From the NCBI GenBank assembly GCA_024529925.1, contig JAFEUB010001020.1, positions 1,288,501 to 1,352,500 of the forward strand: a DNA stretch of 64,000 nt. The letters are read 5' to 3'. The translations under genes were made by a program, and so were the position numbers. Below are positions 1-13,700 of the stretch, in pieces; within the stretch, counting starts at the first letter, position 1; the number at the start of each line of letters is the position of its first letter. The stretch is from Ophthalmolycus amberensis (Eukaryota; Chordata; Actinopteri; Perciformes; Zoarcidae). The notes beneath the pieces are model-generated. The model saw only the letters and a list, made by a program, of their open reading frames with translations. It was not told the origin of the DNA and did not search any database.

Positions 1-1692
1 CCCGATCCACCCTCACCCCTGGAGGGATGAAAGGAGGATGTTGCGCAGCTACCAAAATAGTTGCTGTGGCTCCTGTCCATCAGTAGGGTCCTGCTGCTCT
101 GATCCTCTTCTTAATCTCGTCCTTCTCTGTCCTCTCCCCTCTGATTATACCAATATCCAGGCATGGAATCTGTCCCCTGTCTTGTCTCCACATCTGCTTC
201 ACGAGTGTCACATTCAATTAAGCCCCATGGGAAAAACGTTGTGATGGCTGTATCCTGATTAAAGTGACAGCTTATGGGGATAAAGGAGTGAACGCAATAC
301 TTTGTGCGCAGGACCAAAAGGAGGCAGTGCGGGCGGTTGGGAGGTCGGTGGTGTTGATGGAGACATACAAGCCTAGTTTGCTGCTCACTGCTAGAGGACT
401 CATCCGTAAAAGTGGGTGGGCTGCAAATACAGTAGAGAGGAACGTCACATCACCGAGGAGAGAGGGGGAGAAAGTGGTAATGAGGAGAACGAAGCATGGA
501 GACTCGATGTTCCCATTGCTTCTGACGAGGACGGCGCGGAAGTTACACATCACAACATATTCTCTGTACGGTCTTATCCTCCTGTGTTTGTCTCCGTCTC
601 GCTGTCCACTCTGTCCTGTTCCCTGCTTATCTCTCCACACGTCTCCTTGTCCTTTTGTCTCCACTCTGTTTTGCCTCCTATTCCATTCATCTCTCCATCA
701 CTCCTTTATCCCGCCTCCCAATCCTCTCCACGCCCCCTCGGACGCTGCGGCCCTGTGTGATCGATGAAGCTGGATTTTGGTAATCTGTTTCATTTGATAT
801 CTGTCTCACTGCCGGCCACAGAGACTTAGCCTGGAATGAGCAAGAAGCTGGACATTTTTATTATAGGCGAACACGCACACACACGCGCACACACGCAGTG
901 AGCCCGGAATCGTCTTTTTTCTCTCATCTCTCTCATCAATCCACCGATGGGCTTGAGCCTGAATTCATAAATAATGCAGACGACACTGGCTAAACGGCTC
1001 CTCCTCCTTTTCCATGCTGTGCCATGTCAACGCTGGACACAGGACAATGGCCCCCGAACACTCGCATCCCAGGAGCATTGTTAACTATCAAGAACCAGAT
1101 CTGAATTTGAAAGGAGCTCCAAATACATATAAAGTGGGATTTGTAGAGAAAAATGCTTTTTTCTACTCCTAAAGCTGCTTTACAAAAGACAGTTGCAATA
1201 CATATTATAGTCGGGAAAAGTGTGACTGAAATGTCTGAAATTTTACATGAATGAAAATGCCTCGTTGCTAATGATGAATGACGCATCTATGCTGAGGTTT
1301 TTGTGTCTTCACTTACTCAAATAATGGGAAAAGAAAGGTTGATAAGGACTGGAACCAGAAAAACCTTTATTATACCGAACCGAACCTCAGTGAGCTTAAT
1401 CAATAACTCTTTATGTGGGTTGCACAGCAGTAAAACAGACACACAAGCGAAAAAACATGTCAAATATTTACGTACATCAAATACAAATAAAAAATAAATG
1501 TGTAAAAAGCAGAGAATACAATGTTAAAATATTTGTATTAAATAAGTTAAATTACAGGCCTAAATATAAATATAAATATGGGAACAACAAGTCATGATGT
1601 GATCTTGACTTACAATTCAATCCAGTCAAATCTGGCTATGGTTAGTTTGTACCTTAGCCAGGTGTTTTGTGCGTGTGTGTGTGTATTCTCAC
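1..1692 (-). other. stt3b: stt3b intron 4, partial
   Basis: This is the 5' part of intron 4, starting with the GTGAGA donor at 1692 and running off the window edge. No exon, RNA gene or bounded transposon was recognised. A short CA/CG-rich patch lies at about 870-898. Overlapping open frames at 264-767 are pyrimidine-rich and match nothing known to me. Confidence 0.85.
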
Positions 1693-1758
1693 CATGTAGA
1701 AATAGGAGAGACAACAGCCGATGGCCCAGAACACAGAGCCCGTCTTCACCGACTTCAC
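1693..1758 (-). CDS. stt3b: stt3b exon 4 (residues 221-242)
   Basis: This short exon of 22 codons reads VKSVKTGSVFWAIGCCLSYF followed by Tyr-Met. It lies between the acceptor CTTGTAG|GTG and the donor ATG|GTGAGA, both phase 0. It continues STT3B exactly where exon 3 stops: a loop with KSVKTGS followed by the start of the next membrane helix. In vertebrate STT3B the following residues are VSAWGGYVF; a minus-strand sequence for them was looked for in 1-1692 and not found, so exon 5 lies outside the window. WAIG differs from the human WTMC at this point, which is a conservative change in a membrane segment. The exon is easy to miss because of its length; splice sites, phase and sequence all agree. 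Confidence 0.95.
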
Positions 1759-4700
1759 CTACAAGGGAGACAGAGAGTCACAGTGAATTGTTATGAATAC
1801 ATCAATAAACTGTACGCGTCAGCATCAAGAAGGACATGTAGACCCACAGTTTGTGTATCGGGGACATTAGCAACAAAAGCAGCATAGGATGCACTGTCTG
1901 AGACAATGACATGATGTTCTCCTGAGACTACAGGAGAACAAAATGATCTGGACCACGGCTCTACATAAATGCTTGCCCGGGGCAACTAAACACATTGTTA
2001 TGCGTTCAAGCTCTAATGAGTGAAAATGACTATTATACAAAGATAAATTATAACGTTATCATGATCCGTTCAATTGTAATCTGTAAACTTTAAGAATACA
2101 GTTGTTTGAAGGAGATATTTTCAGAGGAATTATGAGCTTCCTACCACTAGTTCTGAGCAGCTTATAATACATAATTAAAATGTAACTTAAAAGAAATACT
2201 GATTCCAATCTTGTGAAACCAGAAGTGGTGATTGTTGGAACAGTGGAAAGACAAACAAGAGTTTTGATGAGTTGAGCTGTAGTGTCTTTCACGATGATCA
2301 GCGAGGTTCATCTACTGTTGCTGTCGGCTGTGAGGAGAGCATATTAATCGTATGCTTTGTAGTAAATAAACTATAATAATTGTCCAAATCATTGGTGATT
2401 TTTTTTATTTTTTAATCAGCCTACATTTTCCATTTCGGCGAGTTCTTTTAACACCGATGCTTTCCATAATCCTTAAAGAACTCCATCGTCTAAAAAGGGT
2501 TCGTCAGAAGCTAACGGAGTTTAATGTGAAATGAAAATGGTTAAAAAGCGCCAAACCCTCATATTTGGTGCATCTTTAAAAAGCAGTTCAATAATCACAG
2601 TTAAACGATCATAGCAGATGTGGAATAGCCAGCTGTGGTGAGAGAGCCGATGAGGAGGAGAGTGGTTCAGACCAGACAGGCGAAAACATCTTGTAAACAA
2701 CAAGCTCTCCTGCCCGCCACGGGCCGATAAAGCAGGCAAGTGTACACATTAACATTTAAAAACACACAGAAGGAAAGAGTTGCGAACACGGGCACACACA
2801 CACCAGGGCTCTTTGGAATCAACAGACTCAAGAAAAAGAACCGGTGACAACGGGGGGAGGAGGAGGTTGTCAAGAAGCTCGATGACACCCAAAAATGGCT
2901 GGGATTCGCTGATGGTGGTGAATCAATGATCGTTGGACTGTGGTGGTTCCGCCTCGCGCAAGAACCAGAACAGACCTCCGGACCAAATCTGCACAGTTAA
3001 GACACACAGACGCTGCTTCATACCGTCCGTGTGTGCAGAAATACAAAAACAAACTGTGCTCCAGCGGTGCGTTCCTCTATGTGTTGAGGTGGGGCACAGT
3101 AAGTAGGTCTGCGGTGCCCCGATGATTATCATGTTCCTTCCTAACTTTGATCCAGTCTGGAGCAAAGTTAGTTTCCAGCGCATTGGAGCATTTTTACAGT
3201 GTATCTGAGTCTGTATACATAGAGCTATACTTACTGTTTAATACAGTTTTACAACAATCCTGCATAAATCATAAAGGTAGGATGTATTGCAGGGCTGTTT
3301 TATTAGACTACATTAGCTGTAAACTGGGTGTAAACTGGCAACCGAGCACTTTTCCCATAAACCGTTCCACGCCGAGTCTTTGCTTTTGTGTAATGGTAAA
3401 AAATGACGATCCTTCGCACGTGGGTGCTGCGTTTAGGTCAAATTTGTATGCGTGTTAAGATAAACATAGATTTTATATTTTTATGCATGCGTTGGTTTGG
3501 GAGTACACCCCGGGTTCAACTGTGCAGGCTGCCGTGTTCTCCTCAGACATTGAGCATGTGCATGTTCAACTGGTGCCACCGCAACTCGCCTCTTCCAACT
3601 GCCCTCCCAGCTTCCACTCTGTTTGTCGAGACACAGAAGTCGCGCAGCGTGATACTAGTCCAGCTAATTAAATGTGAGCCGAGAGAAAGCGCGTAATTAC
3701 TGTTACAACAATGTAAGCAGCATGGTGCACAGGGTTAGAGCAACGGGGGGAAGGCAGTGCTACTCTGTGTGTGTGTGTGTGTGTATTCATGTCACTAAGA
3801 GTCGAGGTGTTAAAAAGAACAGCTCTCCTGGGTGTGAGAGGATTCAATTATAGATTATGGGAGGGTGTGTGAGAGTTTGTGTGCGTGTGTGCATGTTGGG
3901 AGGGGGTAAACACAGAGATTAAGCGTGTGGAGTTGAATGGGTTATTAGTGGATAAAATGAAGGAGTCGGATAATGAAGATTGGGCTGAGACTTGAGAGCG
4001 GCTCTCGGCGTTTTTCCCCTAACGTGGAGGAAATGACAGAGGGGGGGGGGGGGGGGGGGGGTAACGAGACGAGGAAGAGAGGGCAAGAAAGGAACGAGCA
4101 ATAATGAGATACAGAGAGAGAGAGCGAGGTGGGAGGAAGCGGCAGGACGAGGAACACTGCCGGAGCAAAAACATTGACGGGGACAAAGGAAGACAAAGAC
4201 AATTAAAGGCAGACGAGACGGAAGCAAGACGGAGAGGAGGGAAAAAGGGAAACGCAAAGACAAATGTGGGTAAATTACACTGATAATGGGAAGCAGTGGC
4301 GCATGGCCACGATGATTGTTTTTCAGGGCCCTCGCCAAATAGAACGGAGAGCGCGAGAAGGCGGTAGGTGAGCGGAGAGGGATTTTTTTTTCCCCCGATG
4401 GCACCGCTTCGCTGATGACACATCACCTTAAGAGGCTGCGATGGCTGCGGAGAGGAACACCTGCCTCACCTGGAGATGTATTGTCCATTCACGCAAGATG
4501 ACAAGAGGCCATTATATTATCGCAGAGACAAACTGATGTCCCCAACACACCCCAATAAACATTTCCTGGTGTGAGACAAACGGTTATGGTCGGATGGGTC
4601 CTGAAAATTAAATGGCGGATTTTGGAGACTCCCTGCAGAGTTTAATAAAATTTAAAAAAAGATTCAGATGGAGACAGGAGGAAAAAGTCTCTTATGTATT

Positions 4701-7700
4701 CGATAAAAAGACTACACATTGAATGGGTAAGGATCAGGGCTCCCGTGTTAACATTTAAAAAGGTGCCAAATGTGCTATAAAAGGTTTTGTAATGCCTGCT
4801 GTGAAAATATGAAACACATCTACCCGTCTCCATAAAGAGGCCGACAAACATTTAGAAAAATGTATAAAACGTACACATTTTTAAGAGAGTTTTATTTCAT
4901 AACGCAACTCATCAATGCAGAGAGAGCAACCCAGTTTGCATTCCTTGTTGCGCAACGGTCTCATCTACCAACAAAAATGTCGGACATTTTGTCCTTGCCT
5001 TAAATTACCAAGGCAGACGGTCTTGATGGATGGTACAATCTACTTCGTTAAAGTTAGTCCGGAGTCTTGCTGTCAATTATAGTTCTTAGAGAAAATTGGA
5101 ATTGGCAATAATCGTGATCTGCTGGTTTTATCCGGGGATATTATTCAATATTTTCTTTAAAGTTTCTGCAATGCCAGTGACTTCAAATTTAGAGTGGTTT
5201 GTATTTGTCTGTGTATACATAATACACATTTCCTGAGTATATTTAGCTCCAGAAACACACACGGTATGTTTGAGGATGCAAACCCTCACGCTGACACGAG
5301 CAGCTGTTTTGGTTTCACTCTGCTGAGCTGGCAAAACAGACAGAGTCAGGTGTGTAGCATCGGGACTGTAAACACAACAGGTACGCTCGGCCAGCCACCT
5401 GGACTCCAAACTGTAGGTCATCGCCAGAGCAGCTACAGTGAGCGAGTTGTCCGCCAGTTTAGTGACTAATACCGCCATGACACCACATGTAAACACGCAT
5501 CTGGGCCTGATGTGACAAAGCAACAGACTGGGACGGCTGAGTCCTTGGACAGATTAAAGCCCGCTTCCAACCCGGCGGCAGCTGTTCTTCCAAGCGTGTT
5601 ATTCTGTGACAAACAGCAGTGAGGCATGACGAAACACCGGCATGTCTTCACGCTTGTGCATGAAAGGAAACTAACGCCTTGAAGGTAAAACTTTAACTTG
5701 GACAAATATCGTACAAATTACTACTGGCACGCATACTGGATCTCTCGTCTGTTCACTTGCTGAAAGCACGAGGACAGTAAGAGCAGCAGGTTTCTCCTCA
5801 CCGGCCTGTCTAACATTCAACTAATCTGTGTCGGGGTTTTTTTCCCCATAGAAATTGAAATAACCGTTGGATTATCTAACAACAAAGCCAGGAATTTCTG
5901 TCCGTCTCTGTGACCTTCACATATCCTGAGAACCGTTTATCCCATTTACATCAAGCCTGAATGGTCTATTGATGGTGACCCAAAAGAGTCTAAGTTTAAT
6001 TTCAATAAAGTTTGAATGAACAAGTGAACAGCGCTCTGAGCAGCAGCAGGGGGCGGAGCTTCAAGGCTCAGTAGAACGAGTCCAGCGTGTTGTCTGCTGC
6101 TAAGAGTTTAAATTAAAACAATTTGAATTAAAAATGGAAAACCAAAATGTTTTTTTTAAAGATATACAATACAAAATGTGGCTTTTTACATCTGCATTTT
6201 CAATTTATTAATTGTTAAGCCTTGTGCAGAGTTTTGCAGCATCTAATACACCTACATGTTTCATCTGAAGCCCCCTATAAACAGATATCTTCAGGCTCAC
6301 ATGAACAACATCAAGTGAATCGATTTTCATGTTTACTAATTAAACTTCTTTGACCATCAAGAAAACATGTCATGGCTTGACATTAAGCTTTTTTAGACAA
6401 GTTACTAGGGATTTGGACAATTGGACAAAAAAAAATATTTAAAAATCTCAACATTTGCTCCGATTAAACATTTGGCCGTCTGATTAAGTAAGTTCTTCCA
6501 AATGCTTGTTATTTAGTCGGCCTGTGCTGCCAACCGGTTGCAAACAGCTAACATTAACTAGCTCTCTTTTTGCCAATTTCAACAGATTTGTTGCTCACAA
6601 TGCAGCATCTCCCGATTGCATATTTATACCGAATATTGGCCCCTAATGAAGATCACAACTATTGTTCACTTGCCCGGTGCATTGAGTAAAACTAGACTAA
6701 ATCTGTCTCGAACCGAACATGAACACTGAATGCTGATGAGAAACGTTGCATGGCCTCCAAATGCATAAGTGTGGAAGTCCTGCGGGTCTTGCTCTGTTTC
6801 GAGCTGTGACGGAACTCTTTAACAGCTGCAAAAAAAATAAATAAAGAATGGAATTTGCCAAAGTAAACTGAGCAGCAGGAGCAATGCAAAGAAGGAGACA
6901 CAAAGACGCTTGAGACACAAAGAATGAACCAATGAAAGCAATAGGTGTGAGGTGTGTCAGTCTGAGTGGCTGAATTTCTCTGGTAATTCCTGTTCTTCAT
7001 ATTTATCTAATGTATTGTTTGAAGTCATAGATAAATATGGCCGTTGACAGTGTTAACTACAGCAGCTTAAGTTAACAGCCAAGCATACAGTGCTGCAGGG
7101 ATGATGCAGATGTTAGCATTGCACCGGGTCGCTTGACAAAAGGCCATTGGATTCTGGATTACTGCACAACATAAGCTCTGTGGCAAACAAAAGTTCATGA
7201 TACTTGGACGATTTGTTCAGCAAGATAATCTAGACAAATGATGTCAAAGGCAGAAGAAAAAAGCTAACGAACTACACGATGCTCACATATGCACAAAGAG
7301 GGTGTGAAGGCGGACTAGTCAAAACTGTACTTTCTACTTTCAAAACTGACATTTCATATCGTGGAACTAAACGCTAAAATATCTTCAGCTCTCTTCAACC
7401 ACAGGCCTTTCTCAGGCATCTTACCAAACACACATTGATTTCGAGACGAAGGAACCAGAAGTGCAAAAATGCGAACTCGTCCCCAGACTGGTTCCTGCAG
7501 CGCTCTGTTGAGGATGAATTAGCTCCGATGATATAACGCTCTTTCACTGCTGCATGTTTGGAAGAAGGCCTTGTAGATGAAGGCGGCTTGCTAATTGCAG
7601 ATCACTTCATTACAGTCTATTCAATCTTTTGCATTGATAAATCTGACAATATTAAATTTGGATTCCCTTCAAACGTCCGTATTCATTTGACACCTGCTCC

Positions 7701-10700
7701 TGCGCATGTTAGCGGTGCAGGTGTGACATTCTTTCAGAGTGATGACTGTAATTGCTCCACTGTAACCACTTCCTTTTATACTCTCGCTTGCAGTCTACAG
7801 GAACACGGGGCAATTTCGTTAATTGAAAATCATTTTATAGACTCCATGGGATGACAGGATATTGTATAAACAACAAATATGCCCACCGTGCTTAAATGAT
7901 TGGCAGTGATGACCGCACATTTAGAGTTTTCCTCCAGCGATCGGCTCCAACGTCAGCAGCTTTTAACCTTTACGGCATCATGTGCTGCCCATATTTATTC
8001 ATTCAATCAATCAATCGCGTGACGTTCAAGCCACTAATGCTGGCCTGCAGAGTGGCAACTTGCGTGGCACCCACAGACCCAAATTCCTTCATTCAGGTTT
8101 ACGAGACTCCTCGTTCACTACGATGCTGCTGCAAACCAACGACCACGAGTTCTACATTCAATCCAAACTCTCCAAAAACACTTTCAATCTTCATAGACAC
8201 TCTTAAATGTTACTTCATGCACAGACTAGTGTGGCATCTTGTGCCAGGTGGAACAGTTACGGCACCTTTTAGGTATCGCGATGCCGACCTCTTTGATGTG
8301 AGGAGAAACCCGGTTTAATAGACAAAAAGTCTGAATAATCCCATTTAAACTGGTTATCTGCAAATGCTTTCCATCTCAAGATTCCTTTTCACATAAGTCA
8401 TCATTCTTATTCGAGTTTAAAAGTTGAAAAATAAATAAATAAAGTATGCATCACTGAACGGGCACAGCTCAATACAAAAGGAAAAACTCCCCAATACTTG
8501 TCAAGGTAACTCCAATAACGAAAAAAGATCCACACACACACGAGGCATTCATAGGAAGATAGCTGAGGGGCTGTAAGGCAGCTGCTGATCGAACTGAAAG
8601 GAGAGGAAACAGTGAAAAGTCTTTCATACCTCTTCCAGCTTGAAAAGCCCTTTACTTCTCCCCACTGTGCAGACCATTCCAAAAAACATGTTTGCACGGT
8701 GGTTCCTGCAAAGGTCCAAGCTGTGTTAAAAAATAACACGTTCTACTCATGCGTGCAATTTCTTTCGTTCCGTCAAGGTCTACCTCGCTGAACAAGGATA
8801 ACCGGGTCAAATTCAGTTTGGGAAAAAAACAAAACAGGAGGGAGAACCGTGATGGTGCCGATTCAACGAGGTCAGCTTCCCTGTTGGCACACAGGTGAAC
8901 CCGCTGTGTTTACTCTGTGCATTTCCCAAAAGGGAAGGTAAAGTGTGAGAGGGGGGGGCTATTCAACCTTTAACCAGAGTGTTTCAATTCCGTCTCTTAA
9001 AGGTCGTCTTATTGTGAAGGTTTTAGAGCGCAGCGGTCTGCACAGATGCCCAGTGTGCCTTTCAAGCCTCTGGATAAATAATTCACCATCTGAGGCCAAG
9101 TAAGATTGAAAATGGGGCTTCTTTTCTGACCACATAAAGCACATCCTCGGAAAATGAACAAACTGAGTCTTCACTCTTAGGGGAGACATTATATATATTT
9201 TTCAGCCAAAATAGATTTAAAAGCTGACGGAGCACCGGTTTAGGTTTTATTCTGATTCCCAACATAGGAGGAAGTCAAACTGACCATGAAAAACAACATT
9301 TGCCTCTATAACATTTCCATGTACACTCTTCCTTATCCTTCCATCCCGTGACCAGTGTACTTACCCAGAGGTAGTAGGTGAACTGCAGGGCGAAGATGGC
9401 GATGCCCTCGTTGTCGAAGGATCCGGCGACGGAGCGCGAGATGTAGCCCGGGACGATGGCGATGAAGCAGGCCGCCAGCAGACCTGCACCCTGGTTCCAC
9501 AGCTCCCGCGTCAGCAGGAAGGTGGAGATGGCCGTCAGGCCGCTGAACACCGGCGCCAGAAAGACGCACACGTCGCGGATGTGGACGGTGATGTGGAGCA
9601 GGTTGAGCATGTAGTGGATGAGGCCGGCGGTCACCATTAACCCCGGGTATACCTGAGGGAGCGCGGGAGAGAGAGGGAGAGTAAAATAAAGGGTGGGAGG
9701 GATGTGACACCAGTATGAAGAAGAATCTTTTTAGTATTTATTTATTTATGTTTTTCAAACAAAAAAAGACAAACATTTGATGGTTCTAGTTTCTTTATTG
9801 TAGAATGTAGATCTTTGGGTTTTGGACTATTAGTCGCAAAAATTAAATTTGAACACGCACTTTGGGAAATTATTGGAGGCATTTTTCCTTGTGGACCAAT
9901 CAACTAATCAAGAAAATAATTGGCGGATTAATTAATTAAAATCTTTTGATGCATCCCTGGACATAAGCAGTGGTAGGTGACTGACAGGAGATGAGAGAGG
10001 AAGCATGAAAGGAGCCAAGAGGGCAACATTGTTTCAGAAGGAGATAGCATAACAAACAGGAGGACCATGGGAGATAACAAGCTGCATCATTATCAACTGA
10101 CTGAGACACAGGCTTTATCTATACCAACACACAGAAATATGTCGTGCTCCACGACTCATCCAGTAGTCACTGAATATGACAAAACTCAAGTCCGCTACAT
10201 CTGCCTTAAGAATCATTTCAACAGCTAACGGATGAATCGTTTGGCTAGAAAAATGTCAGAAGTATTTTGCATCATAGTTTGCTTAATAAACGACTTGCTG
10301 TAGTTTGGTTCATTTGTTTGAGATCAAGAGGACCAAATGATACATTGTGGCATTTTAGTTCTGGCCCGGTTCACACCGACTTTTTACAAACGGACCAAGA
10401 GGAGTAAACACAGAGTCATACAGACCGACTTGTTGATGGCCGTTTCTGGCCCACATGGGTGAATCTAAACTCTGGTGCAGCACTTTAATACTTCTGATGT
10501 TTATATTTATGTTCTTTGGTGTTACAAAGAGCTCACAGAGAAATCACTGATTATGAGCATTATTAGAATTATTTGACTGCAAATCAACCACGTTATGAAT
10601 AATGACTAAACGTATTACTGTGAGATCACCTTTTACTGGACTTAATGAACTGACTAAGCACACCGTCGTATAAAAGCACAGCGGTTTGAACAGCTTTTGA

Positions 10701-13700
10701 CCATTTAATCAGGGAAATTACCTGTGCTAACGCACATATGAGTCAATTATAACATTAACTCCTGAACAGACTTCACAATCAGCAGACAGATTTATTATGA
10801 CTTCAGTGTTTTAATTATTACAAATGGGAGACTGATCGGCCGGTCACCAGTCATGGTTGATTGGCTGAAAACCAACCGGTTTCGATCGGCGGCCGATTGA
10901 TCGGCTGCATTTCTACTCGGGTCTCTAATTAGCTGGTGCATATGAGACCTAAGCTTCAACCGATCTCATTCAATGATAATCAACCTTGTCTTGCCTATTG
11001 ACTCAGAGGATTGGACTCACTCTAATGGAACGGTATCCTGCCACGTACAGAACTACTCTTGTATTTATTATCCATTTCGAACTCTACGGAATAAAACAAC
11101 ATTACACCGCCTGCATTGAGTTGTGGCTTAATAGCTAAAAAGTCATCGGGCATAATTTAGCAGCACTTTTTCTCTAACTTGGTATTCCAGAATACATTAC
11201 ATCACTTGTTCATTATGAAAATATCATCAACTAGAACTGACAAAAGCCGTTACCAAAAGAAGAAGCACTCGAGTCATTGTCCTTATGACAACAAAGAGCG
11301 GTTTATTGGCTTGACAGCCCGCTGTTGTTATGGTTTGTCACATTAGAGGAGCCTGCCTTCCTTATCTACAGCTTAGGAGAAAGAGCGTCTGACAGCCGTT
11401 CTCCAGGGAGTGGAGGCTGGGTGGGAGTGGGGGGGAGGAAGAAGGGAAAAGGGGAAATAAGGGAGAGGGCAGCTGGACTGGTCTAAGCAGGGAGAGGCCC
11501 TTAAGTGTCACATTAACCGATAACTGCTCGTCCGTCTTCCTAACGGTGGGACCCATCCGAGTGCTTAGAGATTTAACGCTATCATAGGCAAGGCAAGGCA
11601 AGTTTATTTGTATGGCACATTTCAACAACAAGGTAATTCAAAGTGCTTCACATAAAACCATTAAAAGCATCAAACATCAAAGAAAAGGAGATTTAAAAAC
11701 AATTAAGAACATTCATTGCATTAAAACATTTTTAAAAAAATAATAAAATACAGTAGTAAAATGCAGAAATGCAGGAAATTGATTAATATATTAATTGAAT
11801 CATACACAATTAATGAGGACTGTCGGGATTATCCGTCTAATTTTGAATGAAAAGGGTAGGGGGGGGGGGGGGGGGGCTAGGAGCAAAGAATGGAGGCAGA
11901 GTGAAGGTGAGGAAGACAGCTACAGAAAGGCAGACAGCAGAAGAGAGATGATGGAAGATAAAAAGAAGGCAGAGAGGCTGATGAGACAATGAGGAGGGAA
12001 AGTGAACTGCAGTGGATGAAAGGAGAGAATGGAAATGTTAAACAGAGTGCAGGCGGGTAAAAGGTTCACTGCAACAGAAAATAGTCTCATCACCGCTTCC
12101 AGTGGTAGCAGAGGGGGTTTAATGGAGCCAGAAGGATTACAGACCACCTCACCGCATGAGCACAGAGACCGGCGTGGTTACAATGTCAACACTCGCTTAT
12201 GAAAACAAGGGAGGCGGTGTAACTTTTTCTGATTCACAGAGTAAACTAAGCAAAAGCCACAGATTGGAGCTGCATTACGGGCTGTGGAACACGCTGCACT
12301 GATGTCTGAGTGGAACCCAGCCCTCGTCCACACCCCTGTGTGTTTGAAAAGCACAGGCTCGGTGCCAATAAGAGCTCTCGCACATTTCGTTTTTGTGATG
12401 CTCAATGCCGTGTGGGAGTAAACTAAATGCCCTGCTTCCCCCTGAAGCCTGTCCATGCTCAGGAAATGATGGAGCTCAGTCGTGCAAACAATTTTGACAA
12501 TTAGCCTACACGGTAAATGAGCGGCTTGTTGTTACTCCTGCAACTACAGCCACGGTGCCCTTGAACAAGGCACCAGATTAGTGTGGCAACCAGTCCCACA
12601 CCTCAGCCTCGTATGTAAAAGAAACAGCAGGGGAAAGTCTCGAGTGGACGTGGAACTTTCACTGCAGCAGCTCTGTCAGACCTCCTCAGTGCATCAGTTC
12701 CTGCTCCATTTAGCATAGATTTACATGTCATAGGGAGACATTTGCATTTAGTGTGCCCGACTGAATGACCCGACCGCCTGCTATTTAAATTCCTGTGAAC
12801 CCTATAAGGAAGAGTGTGACCAACCGACCGACCATCTGGCAATAAACTGCCTCCAAGTCAAATGTGGGTTGTCAGCATGACTCCGCCCCTCTGAGGCCCA
12901 CGGTTGGGGTTGAAATTGCAACATCCATTAGAAGCTGACTTGTAGTACTGATTCCTGACTGAAAGCAGACTAACACTTTATATCCCAACACCCAAGAACT
13001 AGGGCTGGGTATCAGCAAAACAAATTACGACGGTCCTACTTGGCATCAAACAACTTTGAGGAAATTAGTGCCAGATCTTCGCGCTTCACGGTAACTGAAA
13101 ACAAGACCTACCAACACCTGCAAGCAATATCAGAAACTTTTCAACATGAGATCAATGAGACTGTATGGACAGTCGCGGCTACAAGCGGCCGAAATGAGTT
13201 TCCTCCGTAGGGTGGCCGGGCTCAGCCTTAGAGATAGGGTAAGGAGAAAGCCATCAGGAGAGAACTTGGAGTCGAGCCGCTACTCCTTCGCGTCGAAAGG
13301 AGTCACTACAAAATCTAAACTTACGGTGCTCAGAGGTTAAGGTGAATCAGTTTTAAAAAGCCTTAATACAAATAACTTAGAACCGAGTTAACTGAAAATA
13401 GATCACCATTTACTTTAAATGTATATTTGTCTGTAGTTATGGTATATTGACAGGTACTCTTTTGGTAAGTCTACAGTCTATAAATCATTTACTTCTCTGA
13501 ATATTTTAAGTATTAAAACAACTTGTGGGAACTGTAATCACTGATCACTTGTTAAATTAACACTTTGTTTTGGTTAATGAGGATTCTTCAGTGACATTTA
13601 TGAGTCTTTTAAAAAATATTGTTTGTGCACTTGAACAGCTGATATGGGTGCGAACACATCTAATAGTGCAAATCATTTCCTGGTTGGTTAATGTCATAGT

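Noticed and set aside
10360..10920. GGTTCACACCGAC and repeated CGATCGGC/CCGATTGATCGGC words suggesting a transposon.
   Set aside because: No inverted ends or duplicated target site could be paired; the words may be relics of several old insertions.
12540..12600. GGTGCCCTTGAACAAGGCACC, like a motif found in some fish SINE-type repeats.
   Set aside because: No A/B box promoter, body or tail could be recognised around it.
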